DNA from: Triplophysa rosa
Taxonomy: Eukaryota; Chordata; Actinopteri; Cypriniformes; Nemacheilidae
Reading direction: 5' to 3'
DNA: 64,000 bases
Assembly (NCBI RefSeq): GCF_024868665.1
Contig: NC_079898.1
Span: forward strand, 10,597,970-10,661,969
Part shown: positions 11,601-26,600 of the stretch, one piece after another
How positions within the stretch are numbered: position 1 is the stretch's first letter
Layout of the letters: every line of letters starts with the position of its first letter
The notes under the pieces: generated by a model
What the model was told of the DNA's origin: nothing
Databases searched by the model: none
What the model saw: only the letters and a program-made list of their open reading frames with translations
Translations under genes and position numbers: made by a program

Positions 11601-14600
11601 AATTTACTTGATTTTGTGTTGAGGCTGGACCCTGGCGGCCTGGCAGAGCAAAATGGAATTAAAATGGGGGATCAGATTCTGGCAGCCAATGGTGTGAGTT
11701 TTGAGGACATCACACACAGCAATGCAGTAGAAGTACTAAAGAGTCACACTCATGTGATGTTGACTATCAAGGTGAGAATAACTTTGACTAAAGCTAGAAA
11801 ATAATGTAATGACATGTTTAAGTTACCTGTATATTGCTTTACTATCAACAGAATCCTTTTAACAGAATTGTAAGAAAAAAAATAGATCACAAAAATACCT
11901 TTTTTAATATTTGAAAGTGTATACATGAATATGTATTTCTCCTACACAATGAGATTAAATTTAGAGAATGCAGAAACTTTTACTCAACTTTGAAGCAATG
12001 TTTATACTTAACTGACACTTAGCTGTCATCATCTTTAGGTTTCCTAAAGTATGTCATAATTCGGAGAATAGTGTTGTAAAACTCAGTCAAGTGTCAAGTG
12101 TTGGCATAAGTGCCAGATTAAGACCTGTCAACAATGTTATTGAATGCTGAGAAACATCAACCCCTAATTGTATAAATACCTGAAATAGAATGGTGATAAT
12201 ATTTAAACATATGAGAATATTTTAAGCGGGTTTATAATAGATTTCCAATGAAAATGAGAAGAGCAAAATAAATGATTTCCAAAGTGCAATGGCATATTAA
12301 TTGCCTGCACATCATGTTAAACAGCGCAGCCTCTTGTTGAGTCAGGGAGTGAGAAAGCATAGCGAAGCAGACAGCTGGCATTTAGCCTTCACATTCCTAG
12401 TTGCTCACTTTACTCAGGCAGAGCTCAAGTTCCACCTGTGAAAAACAGCCAAGGGATGTGCATTATTCACCAGGCTTTGGAGATCAAGTTATAATCAGCA
12501 GAAAGCCTTGTTTTATGGCCTTTTCTCATTGCCACACAGTATGGCTTTGAAGTAAACCTCTGGTGGTGCCATACAAGGTGCTAAATGCCTGCTGTCTTGG
12601 CTATTGATGTCATGTTGTAATGGTAAGTGTGTTAGTTCAGTCTCCTTTTAGGATCCAAGGGCCCTGCTGGTGATAAGTGACAGTGTTATAACTGAAGAGG
12701 AATATATCGTAAACCGAGCAAGTGACTACACTTGATGGAGCGTTTTCTTTCCACTGTACAACAGTCTGTTTGAATGTACTGTAAAGTAACACAACAACTG
12801 TATGACATAATTGTTCTCCATCATATCTTATTTTCCTAAAAGATACAGAAGGCTGCCACCAACCATAATAATCTTAATAATGTTCCAGTTTTCTTTAATA
12901 ATAGACTAATGTTCTTAGGGCCGTGTGATCTCATGAGCATGAACACTTGGGGCATCTTTCAAAAATGCTTAACCTGACGAATACTACAAGGTCATATTCT
13001 TCAGCCTTGCTTGTTGTACAATGCTATTACAAGTAATTGAAACAGTTTACTCTGCAGAATGTTTTCACAATTTATAATATCAAATAGAGCATATTTGCTC
13101 TTGCAATGTTTTTTTTTTGTACTTATTTTCTTTCTGTGTGTAATGTGTGTTGTACCAATGACACATTGTTTAATATTCTGATCTAGGAGGCTGGAAGATA
13201 CCCTGCGTATAAGGAGATGGTGGCAGAGTACAGCTGGCTTAATAAATGTATGTAAACCTGTACACTTCACACATTAAGATATCTAATTTGTAAATTGCAC
13301 TTTGCATGTTTAAAAACAGGTTGCATGCTCTTAATGGCATACTGTACATGTGTGTTCAGAGCAGTCCATGTTAGAAACACAATATCCATAATTAAATTGA
13401 TGATGTGTTGGCACAGTCCCTGTGCAGATTAAAGCTGAGGGCAGACTGGCCACATGTCAAGCCTGGTTATTTCAAAGCCCTTAAATTCTCTGCTTTCCAT
13501 TTAATATGGTTGTGTCCAAAAGGGATTAGAACGCAATGTTCAAAATGTACATGTTTGTAAGGGTTATTCTGGGGTATTTTGGTTGCAGGATGGATATAAA
13601 ATAGAGAACTTGTGTAATTCTGCTCTCTATTTGAGACTGTTAATGCCAGCATGTGTTCATCTGATGTTTAAGTATATTGAGACATTTCTTGATATCTATA
13701 ATGGTTTAACGACCCAATGAAAGCAAATGCACTTTCAGGAAAACGGACCAAAACATTATAACAAATAATCGTAAATATTAATGATTTTTTCATAAATCAA
13801 ATTCTCTACAATGAGAATGCAGGTAGTTTCGTGGCTGTGCCCTTTTTATAACCAGTATATCTCACTCAAATGTTGGTTTTAGTAGGAAATACATCAACTT
13901 GTCTGTAGACTCTTCTGTACAATCACATGCACAATGACGTAAAGGACAGACCTCCTCTGATGTGCTTGGAGTGTTCTCTTTGCTCTATTAAATAAAATAT
14001 TAAATGAAAATCTCTTTTCTCTCTGTCAGTGGCTAATGGGGGTCAGCCCTCCTCCTCTCAGGGATCCGACTCCTATTCCTCCACTTCCTCTCTGTCTTCC
14101 GGAACGCCAGTCAGCTCCCTCAGTGGCCTCTCGCAGGTCATGTTCCCCCCTGTGTTTGGCTCGGAGATGGTGGATGTCTGTATTTCCACCGAGGACCGTT
14201 CACGCAGGCCCAGCTCAGAACGGACAGAAACCGCAATGCAGACCGATCCACAGGAGCTGGAAGCATCAGTAAGAGCTAGTAGGGTCATAACCACAGAGAC
14301 AAGTCGAACAGTGGGCGAAACTGTTCTGTTGAAAGATACTGTGATCCGGAGTGGGCACACCCATTCTCATACAAGGACCTTCTCTGCTGGAGATAAAGAG
14401 GCTTTGGACTCGCCAAAAACTGCAGTCCTTGTGGCCCTGAGCAAACCTCGTAGACCCATTCGCAGATCTCAGAGTCACATCACTATATCAGGTACGTGTC
14501 ACCAAAGAGAGTTAAAGGCACAGTGTGGAAAATTAAGAAGTATCCATTGACAAAAATGCAATATAATATACATTACTATATCTTCAGAGGTGTATAAAGA

Positions 14601-17600
14601 CCTTACATAATGAAGCGTTATGTTTTTATTATCTTAGAATGAGCTGTTTCTATCTACATACATGGAATTCACTATGTTGTTTCTACAGTAGCTCTAAACG
14701 GACAAACTGCTCTACAGTGTGCGTTTCATGAATACATTATCTCCTTCAGCAAAGATGTGAAAACGTGACGACATCTCAGTCCTGTGTCAGCCACTGTAGT
14801 GCTTCGAAAGGGAGGGGTGGTGTGAGCCATTGGTTGCAATTTGCAACCTCACCACTAGATGTTGCTAAAATCTACAGACAGAACTTTTAAGAATATAAAA
14901 ATAAAACATAGGATCTGTTGGTTGAGCCAAGTCAATAGGATAAAAATATCAATGAGTTTCTTAGGTGTGCCATTTTGTTTCTTTAAGACACTGATAAGCA
15001 GAAAATACCGAATTTTCCAAAGTATGCAATTTTTGTAAAAAATAATTATCACATTAATTTTATAGTCTGTAGTCAACACTATGTCCGTTTTAAAATTTAT
15101 TTTAGGGGAAACATTGGAGACAAAGTTGATACTTCAAAGATAAAGCATGACTTATATCAAAGAGCCTTCTTTTTTGTCCTGATAGTACCAAAGAGCTGAC
15201 ATGTTTATACTTATACAATGAAATCAATCTGGTCTACTTAAAGTGCATGGTCTCTTCATACAAGTTTGGAACTGGAGATTTTAACATAAAAAACCTTAAG
15301 CTTTAAACAGATATAAAAAAATTCTGAGTTCACCAATGAAAGCTATAAATCAAAATGAGGAGAGATGTACACAACCAACTCCTATCTCCTATCTCATTTG
15401 AAGTGCACAAGGTCACGGCCATATCAGTGATGAGGTCAATTGAAATACAGTACAGCATGCTGTGAAATGTCATCTCAGAATAGAAAATGTGTTGTCGAAA
15501 ACCAAGAACTAACCAATAGAGCTGCCCTGGAGTCACATTGCTGTCTGTTTGTCAAATATCTACTGTAGGGTTGCACTGCTATCTTATCTCTGCATTTACA
15601 TGACCTCTTTGAAATGCATAATACATCAGTATTACCAAATGGAATCACCCTGCGAAAGATGAACAGTTCAGAGTAAAGAATCTGACGCTATAAGAAATGT
15701 AGCCTCAAAATCCACAGAGCAAAGTGTACATCATCTTGTTTCATCTGCCAGAACGAAACAAGCTCCACCTGACACCGCAAAGACTAATAACCGGCGTGTT
15801 TGTAAAGACAAGTGGCCTTTGTCAAATACAGTATATTCAATCATAACAGCCTTTTGTTTTATGTCACTATTTTTATACTCATTTAAGGGATATGTGTATA
15901 ATTATGTCTTCAGAGATGTATAAAGAACCTACATAGTGAAGCGTTATGTTTTTATTATCTTAGAATGAGCTATATCTATCTACATACACCGCGGGTCTCC
16001 CCTGATGGAATTCACCATGTTGTTTCTACAGTAGCCCTTAACGGACAAACTGCTCTACAGCGCACATTTTGTAAATACATTATCTCTTTCGGCAAAGAAG
16101 CAAAAACGTGACATCTTAGTCCTGTGGCAGCCACCGTAGTGCTTCGAAAGGGAGGGGTGGAGTGAGTGGTTAGTTGCAATTCGCAACCTTACCACTAGAT
16201 GTCACTAAATATTACACACAGCACCTTTGACTCTCCATTTCATGGGTCTCTCTTAGTAAACATCAAAGCTGCAATGTTTGTGTTAGCATACCCATTTGCT
16301 TGCATTTATTGTTATGAGTAGTCATTTATTCATCATAGATCCAGTGTCCATCTTTGTACTACTTAAACTTCTCAGCCTAAATGTGATTACTTGACATGTA
16401 TCTGTTTGAATGTTGATCAGAGGACAAACAGAAGAAAAAGAAACGTCAGAAGGATAAATTGGAAGTTGAGGGAAGCACCCTGCAGCGCTCCAAAACCTTT
16501 GTCAGTCTGCTTTTTAAAAGTGGTCGCAGGAGGGAGCGATCTTCCTCAAGGGACAGGAAGGTCACTGGGACAGTGGACGGACAAAGAGGAAGGTCCAAAT
16601 CCCCAAAACATCTAGATAATGAACCGGGTGAGTTGAATCCACCTACAGTTCAACATCTTTTGATGAGAGCACGCTCTGTGTGATATATGAATACTGGGGA
16701 ATTTGCAGAGAGTATATGCAGATGAAGCCAGCGAGCGGCATAATGAGTTTTTAAGGAGGCTAAATGAGAGAAAGCAGCTTTACTGTATCTGTAGTGTTAT
16801 GCAGTAATTCCCTTCGAGTGGCCTTGAATACGGCCCCTGGGGTTTTACTCAGCCAATGATGAATTGCATTGATGCCTGCTGAAGCAACACACAGAGACAC
16901 ATGCACTTCAATAGGCCTCCAAAACTTTGAAAAGATTACAAAACTTTGAGTTATACAGCTTCTCGGCTGGTCAGAGTGCATTGTTTTGTATGTCAACAAG
17001 AGATGATGGTGTAAATGTTTATGTACTCTGGTGAATTACAGGGATTATTTGATGGCACCAGAAATGTTATAAATGATGCTCATGTAAACATAGAAGCTTA
17101 TTGCAGGGGTTCCCAAATTTATTATTCCAGGATCTACCTAGACAGGGTTGTCAAAACCCAGCAGAATATTTTTAAATTGAATACAACACAAATTCATAGC
17201 TAATCGACACGATTTTACAAGGCGTCTTATTTGTATGAATTATGTGTTTTAAAAAATATACTGTACTGCAATTTGTGAATCTAGTTTTTGTTGAAACTAG
17301 ATTTTAGTATGATTCACAAGAAATATATATATACTGAAGTTTTCTTTGAGAGTAATTTCTTTTTCTTGTCATTTAATGTGTGAAATTTTTATTACTTATT
17401 ACTTAAGTTTAATTGCAATAACAAAATTCCTTAAGGTGGAATTTAAAATCATTGTCATTGCTTTAAACTAAATTTTGTCATTCGTTGCAAAAGCCAAGCG
17501 ACTTGTAATTTGTTTAGAATACATACCATATTGAAAATGGAATGATATAATAGTGATTTCTCTCAAAGGTTCATCCAGTATTATTGCTTTTATTGTGTAA

Positions 17601-20600
17601 CTTTTTGCATAAGAATTGCTTTCATCTTTACTGTTATTCAGACATCTGTCCTGACTCTAGCTGTCGTGTTCACAGGTAAAGAGCGAGGTCGACCCAAAAT
17701 CAGCCTATTGAGTTCTCCCAGAGAGACCCGAGCTGGTATGAAGGCACACAGCCCTATGCCCAGCCCAGAAACAATGAGCATGATGGAGGACATGGCCCAC
17801 AAACTGCTCAATGAGGATGAGGTGGCTGCTGTCAAGAGACACTGTAAAAGAGTGAGTCAGTGTGGAAAATAACTCATATATGACTTCAGAAAGATTAATC
17901 TTAAATTTTATGAGATTGAATGGTGTGGGTGAATAAGGGTTCTGGAATACATGAAGAGTTCAGATGCAAAACCCTCTAAAAAACACCTTTGTCAAAAATG
18001 AGATTATGATGTTGAGTGAATGCTCTTCACACATATATATATGTTACTCAAACAATTTTGCTTCACAACTCGCTAAATACCACAATCTGCCAGGTCTAAT
18101 ATATCTGTTATTGCTGAAAGTAAATGTAGGAGCCTGTTGAAAAATGCTAATTTAAACAAAAAGCCGTCTGATGGATTTAGAGGGTTTTGCATCTGAACTC
18201 TTCACATGTAAATAAATGTTGTTGTGGATGAGAATTGGTCGTACCAGAAGTCTTTCAAGCCTTTTATTTCTAGTGAATCAGTGCGCCTGCAGAACACACT
18301 CACAAAAGACAGATTTGACTTGTCATTTACAATTAAGATCACACGTTCTGGATCCTCTGAACTCTGCAGTTTGAAGTCACACTTATTCTACAGAGAGATC
18401 AATGCAGCGGTTCTCAGATGTTCTGAGAACTCTTATGAAATACAAGCAAATGTTAATGCTGAGGTTAAAAGAAATGTAACTAGGGCATCTTTAACTTTCT
18501 GTTTTTTAGTTTCTGTCGCAGCGTGTGGTTGAGGATTTGGTGCGCCCCCTGTTGGCCATCTTGGACAGGCCCGAGAAGCTTTTGCTGCTGAGAGAGATCA
18601 GGTAACACAAAATCCCAAGGGCGAAATTTTGATTTTGACATTGGTGGGGACATAAATAAAATTGGTCTGCAGAGCCACATTATCACAAAAGTTTAGTGCC
18701 GTTTACTTGACTTATATAAACAATATAATATTTTAAAGCTTTTTTAATATTTAACCTTATTAATGTTACACAAGTCAAAAACAACAAATATACAACAGGT
18801 CCATTTTATTTTGTTTTTTATTTTTTACTTTTTGTGATGCCAATGAAAATTCTGGCAGGGTAAATAACATGTACTTTTAAAATCATGTTTTTAAGCCTAA
18901 TCACATGTGACCCTACCTCTGCCTCTTCACCTTGGCTACAGCTTGGCAAGGCTGCTTCTGCCACCTGATAAAATGACAAAACTGGTGGTGCATGGCATCT
19001 GAACAATTCAAGCTCTCATTTTAAACACACACTTAGAAACTATACTGTAGATTGTCAACCTAACATTTGTCACAGTACTGAATTTCACAACTAACATACT
19101 GCTATGTCATTATTATCATCACTATTGACCTCACCAGTGACCCTGCCACACCACGACATGACAGGACAGCTTCTGTCACCTGACCTGACAAAATAATGCA
19201 TTTCATATGACAGTGAGGAAAACATGGTTTAGACATATATAGATTACTAAAATTATTAAAAATGCCATCATTAAACATTGGCAATTGAGAAAATGTTCTG
19301 GGGCTTGGCTTACTTTGGTTTGTTTTAAAATATCTCCGAATTTCTACTTTTCTTTTTCTTGCTTCCATCCTCGGCCCCACTTAAAAAATCTTAATTATCA
19401 CGCACGCACGCCCAGTTTTTTTTATCAGGTTCATGATTCACATTATGTTGCTGCCTAAAACATAACCCTCACACAGAAAACATGAGCTAATAACTAGATT
19501 ACACAGAAACATGATTTGCGTCACGATTTGTACGCATTTTTAACTAATAAAGACATATGAAACATGCATATTGTCATGCATTGGGAAAACACTGTCCGTG
19601 ACTCAGTATGTGAGGCAACTTGCCCCATATTTCGTCAATAAAATTGTTGGTAAGAATGTTTTTTCCTCACCTGCACAGCCTGAATAAACATGCACATTGC
19701 GTTGTGTTGACAGAGCTATGGCGCTTCGTACAAACGAAAGCAGCCTACGTCACACGTTAGCGAGAGAAGTAAAAGCCAATCATAAAGCGACCTGGGTTAT
19801 AGAGGCGGGACTCAAAAAAGCACAGCCAACCCTGTTAGCGACGTGAGCTACAGAGGATCCACAAACAGCTGTTGTAAAAGATGTTCAACTTCAATTAAAT
19901 GATTTCTGGAAAAAATAAATGTTGAATAAAATAAGTAATAGGTAAAAAACACAAGACACAGATGGACATCAGTGGTTATATATACATTTTTGGTCGAAAT
20001 GATTGGTAGAGACAAATTAGTGTTCCCTGGATCGAGCCCTTGCAAAATCCTCTATAATATTTCATTCAGACGCCTTCTGAATGCATTCATTCTTTACATT
20101 CAAATGTTGTATGTCTGTATCTAACATATGTATTTAACTTTGTTTCATCTAGAATGATCATCCCTCCTTCAGAACTGGGACGTTTTGACAGTATGGTGTT
20201 ACCCTTTGAGCTTGAAGCCTATGACATACTAAAAAGTCGTTCTGGTAAGAAAAAAACTCTGTTAAAGTGATAGTTCACCCCAAATAAAAATTCTGTCATC
20301 ATTTACTCACCCTCTTGTCATTTCAAAGCGGTATGACTTTCCGCAGAACACAAAAGAAGATATTTTGAAGAATTTTGTTAACTGGCTTCACTTGCATTGG
20401 TTTTGTGTAAGTGAATGGGGGCCAGTGCTGCTTACCAGCTTTCTTCAAAATATCTTCTTTTGTGTTCTGTGAAAGAAAGAAAGTCATAAAGGTTTGAAAT
20501 GACTTTGACAAGAGGGTGAGTAAATGATGATAGAATTCAAGTGTTCATCCTCCTGAAGACCTGATTGGTCCAAATGTTGTTTTCTCTTTAATAACATCTT

Positions 20601-23600
20601 TACTTTATATCAATGTACTCTGGAAAAAAATGAATACATTTCTTCATTGGTATTGTCAGGTGTATGTATAAATATAAGTTGATCCCACATATACATTTCA
20701 GAATCAGATTCCGATTCTGAAATGTACTGTATATGTAGACACAACATAGGCCTATACAGTATGTACATGCACTCTCAAAAATAAAGGTGCTACAAAAATG
20801 TTCTTTACAGCGATGCCATAGAGGAATGATTTTTTGGTTCCCCAAAGAACCATTCAGTTACAGGTTCTAAAAATAATCTCTTACATTTTTTAAGTCTAAA
20901 TAACTTTTTTAACTAAAAATAATTTCTTTACTTCTTTCAGATGTTAAAGGTTCTTAATGGAACTATACAGTCAAAAATAGTTCTTCTATGGCATCGCTTC
21001 ACACTTTTATGTTATAAAAATGAGCAGTGTCTCAAATACAGATCCTGGAAAATCCTTTCAGTGTGATGCTGTTTACTTAGTGTTTGTGTTTTTTCAGTGA
21101 GATCTCCTGTTCTGCGTTCTCCTCGGCATGGTGGAACACCCCGTCGCCATTTAATAACACCCATCCCAGGTAACGTCCCCACCACTGTGAGCTTGTGCAA
21201 GTCTCTCTTCTCTCAGTGCTGTGCCATGTCCCCACTCTGATCTCTGTAGGATGTTATATAACCAGAGGTTTAGACTCCCACTCTCCCCCGCAACATATTT
21301 CATAACCTAAAATGAATGTCTGACGGAGATAAACAAATACACACATACATATTTAATCTGCACAACCCCTTCCACACACACACACACACACACAAACCAG
21401 ATTGTCCTCTATATTAGTGAGAACATCTCATAATCTACTATTGATTTTATACTGGAATACTGATATTTTATGACATAATAAAATTGAAAGTTTGGCCAAA
21501 TTATAACAATTTTCACCTTCCAAAACATCCTTACAAGCTGGTTTTTCATGTTGCACAAACACAAAATCTGGGTTACTGTTATAGTGAGCTTTGATCATTG
21601 TTTGCTGCCGTTTGAGACACACGTGCATCATTTGCAGGATGCCAAACACACATCACTGACAGAATTAAATCGAGGCGTCAACACTGCCCGGTCTGTTTCC
21701 TTCTGCTGCTGACACTGCATATGACCTAATGACATCTGACCTCATGACATCTGACCTCAGAGCGCACAGTGTCTGCCGTCTTTGTCTGCAGCGTTCGCCC
21801 AGTGGCTGCATGTGCTTGTGACTTTTGAATGGAAGTGGTTTCTGAAATGCAAGAAAGGTGCCTTGCTTTGTTTAACCTTCAAGCACGCGGCCCACGCAGG
21901 TCTGAGGCTTAACGCAACTCCTTTGTACCATCTACAGAAGAGTAATTCAAAACCCCCTTGCTCTCCAGGCCCCTGAAATCCGAGCGAGATCGTGCGTGTA
22001 CGCAACACCACACCGTAGCTTACTCAATGGATATGAATGTGCGATTGTCGCTCAAATTTCTGGATGAAAGGGAAAGTGTGTGCGTGAGAGAGAGAGTGAG
22101 GTTTTGTAACATCTGCACTGATTTAAACAGATGTAAATGAGTTCAGCATTTTGAGCGTCATGTATGAATGTAAAACATTCAAAACTATCCAAAAAAGGAC
22201 TGTGACGGTAATGTCATGGTGCTATTATACATACCATGGTACGGAATTATTACCATAGTCATATACCATGGTATTTAGTAACTTGTAACTATGAAGGTGT
22301 ACCAAGGTGTCCAGAAAGCATGTTATAACCATGTGGATTATAAATATATTTTGAAGCAATTGTCATTTTTGTAACTGGTAATTGTGGTGAGCGAGACATT
22401 ATTCTGAGTTTTAATGTCCACCTGTATCCCGTCACAGACTACAGGGGCGGATTTCAATTGCAGCCAGTGCAGGACCTGCAGAGAGAGCGTCAACTCTTAG
22501 AAGATCTAGAACGTCTGCGCTTCGCAGGTCTACCGACCGGCCGTCTCCCTCCTCCTCGAGTGTTCACACCTCTCCTGGATGTACCGGTGGACACATACAT
22601 CTCAGACTCAGTCAGCCATCGTTCCCTGAGCCCCGCTCAGCCTAACTGGCCGCAGTCAGATTTCCCTCACAGCTCAGAGCGCCATGGACATTCCCCTCAA
22701 AGAGACAATGCTTTCCCCCAGACATCACACCATGACTCTTTATCCAGCGGGGGGGATTCTGTTCCAGAGCGTGGAAGGTCTCCTTATAGGAATGGTCATA
22801 GAATGAAAACCCAGAATGGAAAGGAGGTGAAGTACACCGTGATGAGCGCACACAGACGGAGCAGAACACCGCTTACCCAGGTGTTTGGGCCCAGCTCAGA
22901 TCAGGACTGGAGAGGAACTGTGAATGGACACTCAAACAGCAAAGAAAACTTTTCAAAGCAGGAGTATGAACTTACCACGGTTTCTATCTCCAAGACCAAA
23001 CAGTCCTTGGGTGAGTTACTTGAAGACACTTGTTCTGAAATTGCGCAGGAATGCATTCACAAATGACAGCATAAATATGACAAAGATAACTGATAAAAGG
23101 TGAATGGTCTTATCAAGGCATCCATCATGACCCTGCTGAAAAAAACAACAGAAACCCAATAGAAAACATCACATTAAAATACCACAATGAACCATTAGCT
23201 TTTCCCCAAATTTCTTTTAGTAGTGTGTTTTGGGCATTATTCCAAAAGGGTGTAATGGCGTTATATTGGTTCTCATTGGCCAGATAACAACCCACCAATA
23301 GAATATACCACATACCAGTTTAGGCACTAGTTTCCATTAAAACCAATACATTAAATCTGGTACATTTTCTGTTGTTTGAGGCAGGGTTATATTGTTTTCT
23401 TCAACCGTGCAAAGTAACCCATACTCTCTTGTGAGAGAAAATGCTTAATATTTTGTCAGTGAGTAAATTATGGGGCAATTTTCATGTTGGGGTGAACTAT
23501 CCCTTTGACTTACTGATGTAAATATGTTTCCATTTCTCCCTCACCAGCAGATGGCAGTGATTTGCCCTAACTAGCAACAGCTAACCACCCAAACCCTAAA

Positions 23601-26600
23601 CAATGAGACATTTATAATACACATGACATATACAATACATTTAATCTTGACCAAATCCAGTGTAATTAAAATCAAAACGTTCTTCATGCATCAAAGTGAA
23701 AAATCTTGAGAAATACAGGAATGATTTATAGATATATTGAACTAAAACCATCAGTGACATATCATATGACTCAGTGATTTCTTCTCTTTGTGCAGGCATT
23801 AGCATCTCAGGTGGGATAGAGTCAAAGGTGCAGCCAATGGTGAAGATAGAGAAGATCTTTCCAGGAGGAGCGGCCTCCACAAGTGATGTTCTGAAGGTAA
23901 AGGATCCCCCTCATACAACAGGTATGGCGGATTCAGACGGTACGCGGTGGAATTGCCGCCTTTCTCTCTAGTTGAAGCGTTTTGTGCAGTCTAGGCGGTG
24001 CTCGCGTCGTGGTGTTGATTACAACCAACAAGGTCCCACTTGTATTTGCTAAAAACGAAATAAAACAAATAAAATTCTGTTTTCGTCATTATTGGTTTAA
24101 TTTCACTTACTGTCTTCAATGATTTAATAAACATTTTTCGTTTGGGCCAACTAATGTTGCTTAAATCGATTTGCCTGTGAAGCGTCATCACTTGCACGTG
24201 CTGAGGTAAAGGATTTGTGGGAAATACGATTTTGTATCAGGTAACCCAAGTAACGTTAGGCTAACCTAAACAATGCATCCCAGGCACAGGCTTTTGAAAG
24301 AAATGCAAAATCTTCTTATTTGTGTATGAGATTTTCGACGTATCGTACAGCTCTGGGAAGTCAATAACTAATACATAATAATACAAGTTGAGTAAAATGT
24401 TCTATGATTGGCTGGTAATAATCGGTTCATTGATTGGTTAAATCCGACGCGGCTCACAATAAGATCAAATATTTTTATCTTCAGCGGCGCCTGCCGCAAA
24501 GAGTCGTGCCTGTGGAAGCGGCAGGATTTTCGGTGCACGAGCACGGTTTGCGCTCCGCCAATGAAACCGCCTGCGTTTTGCCGTTTACCGCATGTTTCCC
24601 ATTGAAAATGAACTGGACAAATGCGACTGCCGCGTACCGTCTGAATGGCCCATTACTCAGATTCACTACAGTATACTGCAAAAACGTATATGGCACAGAC
24701 TCTTATGAAACCATCTGCTTCATTGAGTAATTTCTGCCACAGAGTTACATCATTTGTGCTGTATTGATGGGCTAATATATTTGGCAGGTGACCTTGGCTG
24801 CTGGCCTAAGTGATGCTGTTGATTTTATTTTTGGTTATAGCTGCCATTCCGTTTTATTGGATGAGAGCAAAGACATTTTTCTAGGCTGCAACTCATTCAT
24901 CATTTATGAATTACATTGACCAGGCTAGTACTGTAAATATATTGTTCTGAGACGACTGCTTTTAATCTTTTTACGGCCACATGTTAACACAGATAATGTA
25001 TAAAATCAAATTTAACAGCTATCGCTTCTCATATTTCTTCACTAAACATTTTTCATTTGATTATTTTTGTACCAAAAACGTTTTAGTTTTATTCCTCATC
25101 CAACAGCATGCACAGAACAAATAGCTAGTACTTTTTTAATTCTTGGTACTTTCTTAAATTTAACCATACTTTATTTTTTTATTTTTTTTACATAAGGGTC
25201 ATAGAGATGCCTGTACATACCTTGAACTTCTTTATTATTGATATGCTGCCGTGTGCACAGTTTCAAGAAATGGTATGTGCACATGAAGTTAAATGAGCTC
25301 TTGCACATTCGTCACGCATGACCACCCGTTCTACGATAATGTCATTTTTAATACATGCACCCATGCACTTGTGCAGATGCATGGAATATAAACCAGGCTA
25401 AAAAGCAAGCCCAGTATGGCTTATACTTGTTGGGGCACTAGCATTCAAAACACAAGATATGCATTTGCAGGTCTTTCGCACACTTGTGCCACTTACATAC
25501 CACCTGACCTGTGACATGTTGCCCAAAACATCCGGCCCTGTATCTGAGGCCGAATATAGCCCAGAGCAGTTGACTTGAATACCTTGCACTGTCAACAGCA
25601 CCTCTGTGACCCCACATACAAGGTTAAAGATCCCACGTATGTGCGTACGAACGTGTACTTCAAGAGAACACGTATCGCTATCGATCACAGCCTATCAGGT
25701 GACGGCGTTTCCCTGACCTGCTCTGAGAGGCTTGTGTTGCCAAACTCGAGATCAGGTTTCAGAACCCTTCAGATGACAAGACCATCCACAGGTGCAAGAC
25801 TGGTGAGTGTGGACTCCTGGGTATTTCCATTTATAACAAAGACTGATTATTTCACATTCCCTTCAACAAATGTGACAATGTTGTCACACCGCAAATTCGG
25901 CTATCTTCACTGTGCCCTGCAGATTAACAAGACTGTGTATTTAAGTGTGTTGTGTGTCCTGTTGACATACTTCCTCTTCCTGTTGTCTAACTGATAACTG
26001 CATTATCTGAACAGCATGCACGCTTCAGCAGCGTGGAGGTCGGGTTCCTATCACACATCGACTGCAGTCACATCCCTCTTATCCACGGTTTTTGACGGCA
26101 GAATGAGGTCAGGTGTTGTGTATGCGTTTGGGCTTGGGTTTGCGTGTAGAAATGAGTCAAGCTCTCTCTTTTTGATGTTGATTGTCTGAGGCCTAATTAG
26201 TCTTTGCAGCAACATCTTCATTATTTGCTCTCGACTCGCTGCCCTACTTCTCTCCGTTGTTCGGTTTATGAATAATGATGGTTTGGGTTTAATAAGAGAT
26301 TATTTAACATAAAAGAGATTTAGCTAGATTTGAACATTTTCAACAAGATGACATCTTTCTGCTTTTATTTGATGGCACAGTGAAGAGGGACGTGACGTGT
26401 TTTTGGGTGATTTCTAAAACTTTATTAATTTGGTTGGTTGCTATGGTGTTGCTAGGGTAGGTAGTTCTATGGTGTTATGGGTGTTTCTTGCTGTTGCTAA
26501 GTGGTTGCTAGGCTAGGGTGTTCTGAATGGTTTCTTAAGTAAAAAATGCAAGAAGTCAACCCTAGGTTTCTACACTCTAAATATGCTAGGTTGTTTTTAA

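Noticed and set aside
25398..25994. Overlapping ORFs in the last pdzd7 intron and a splice-like pair near 25699-25801
   Set aside because: Weak acceptor, in-frame stop within six codons if inserted, and no resemblance to pdzd7 or any known domain.
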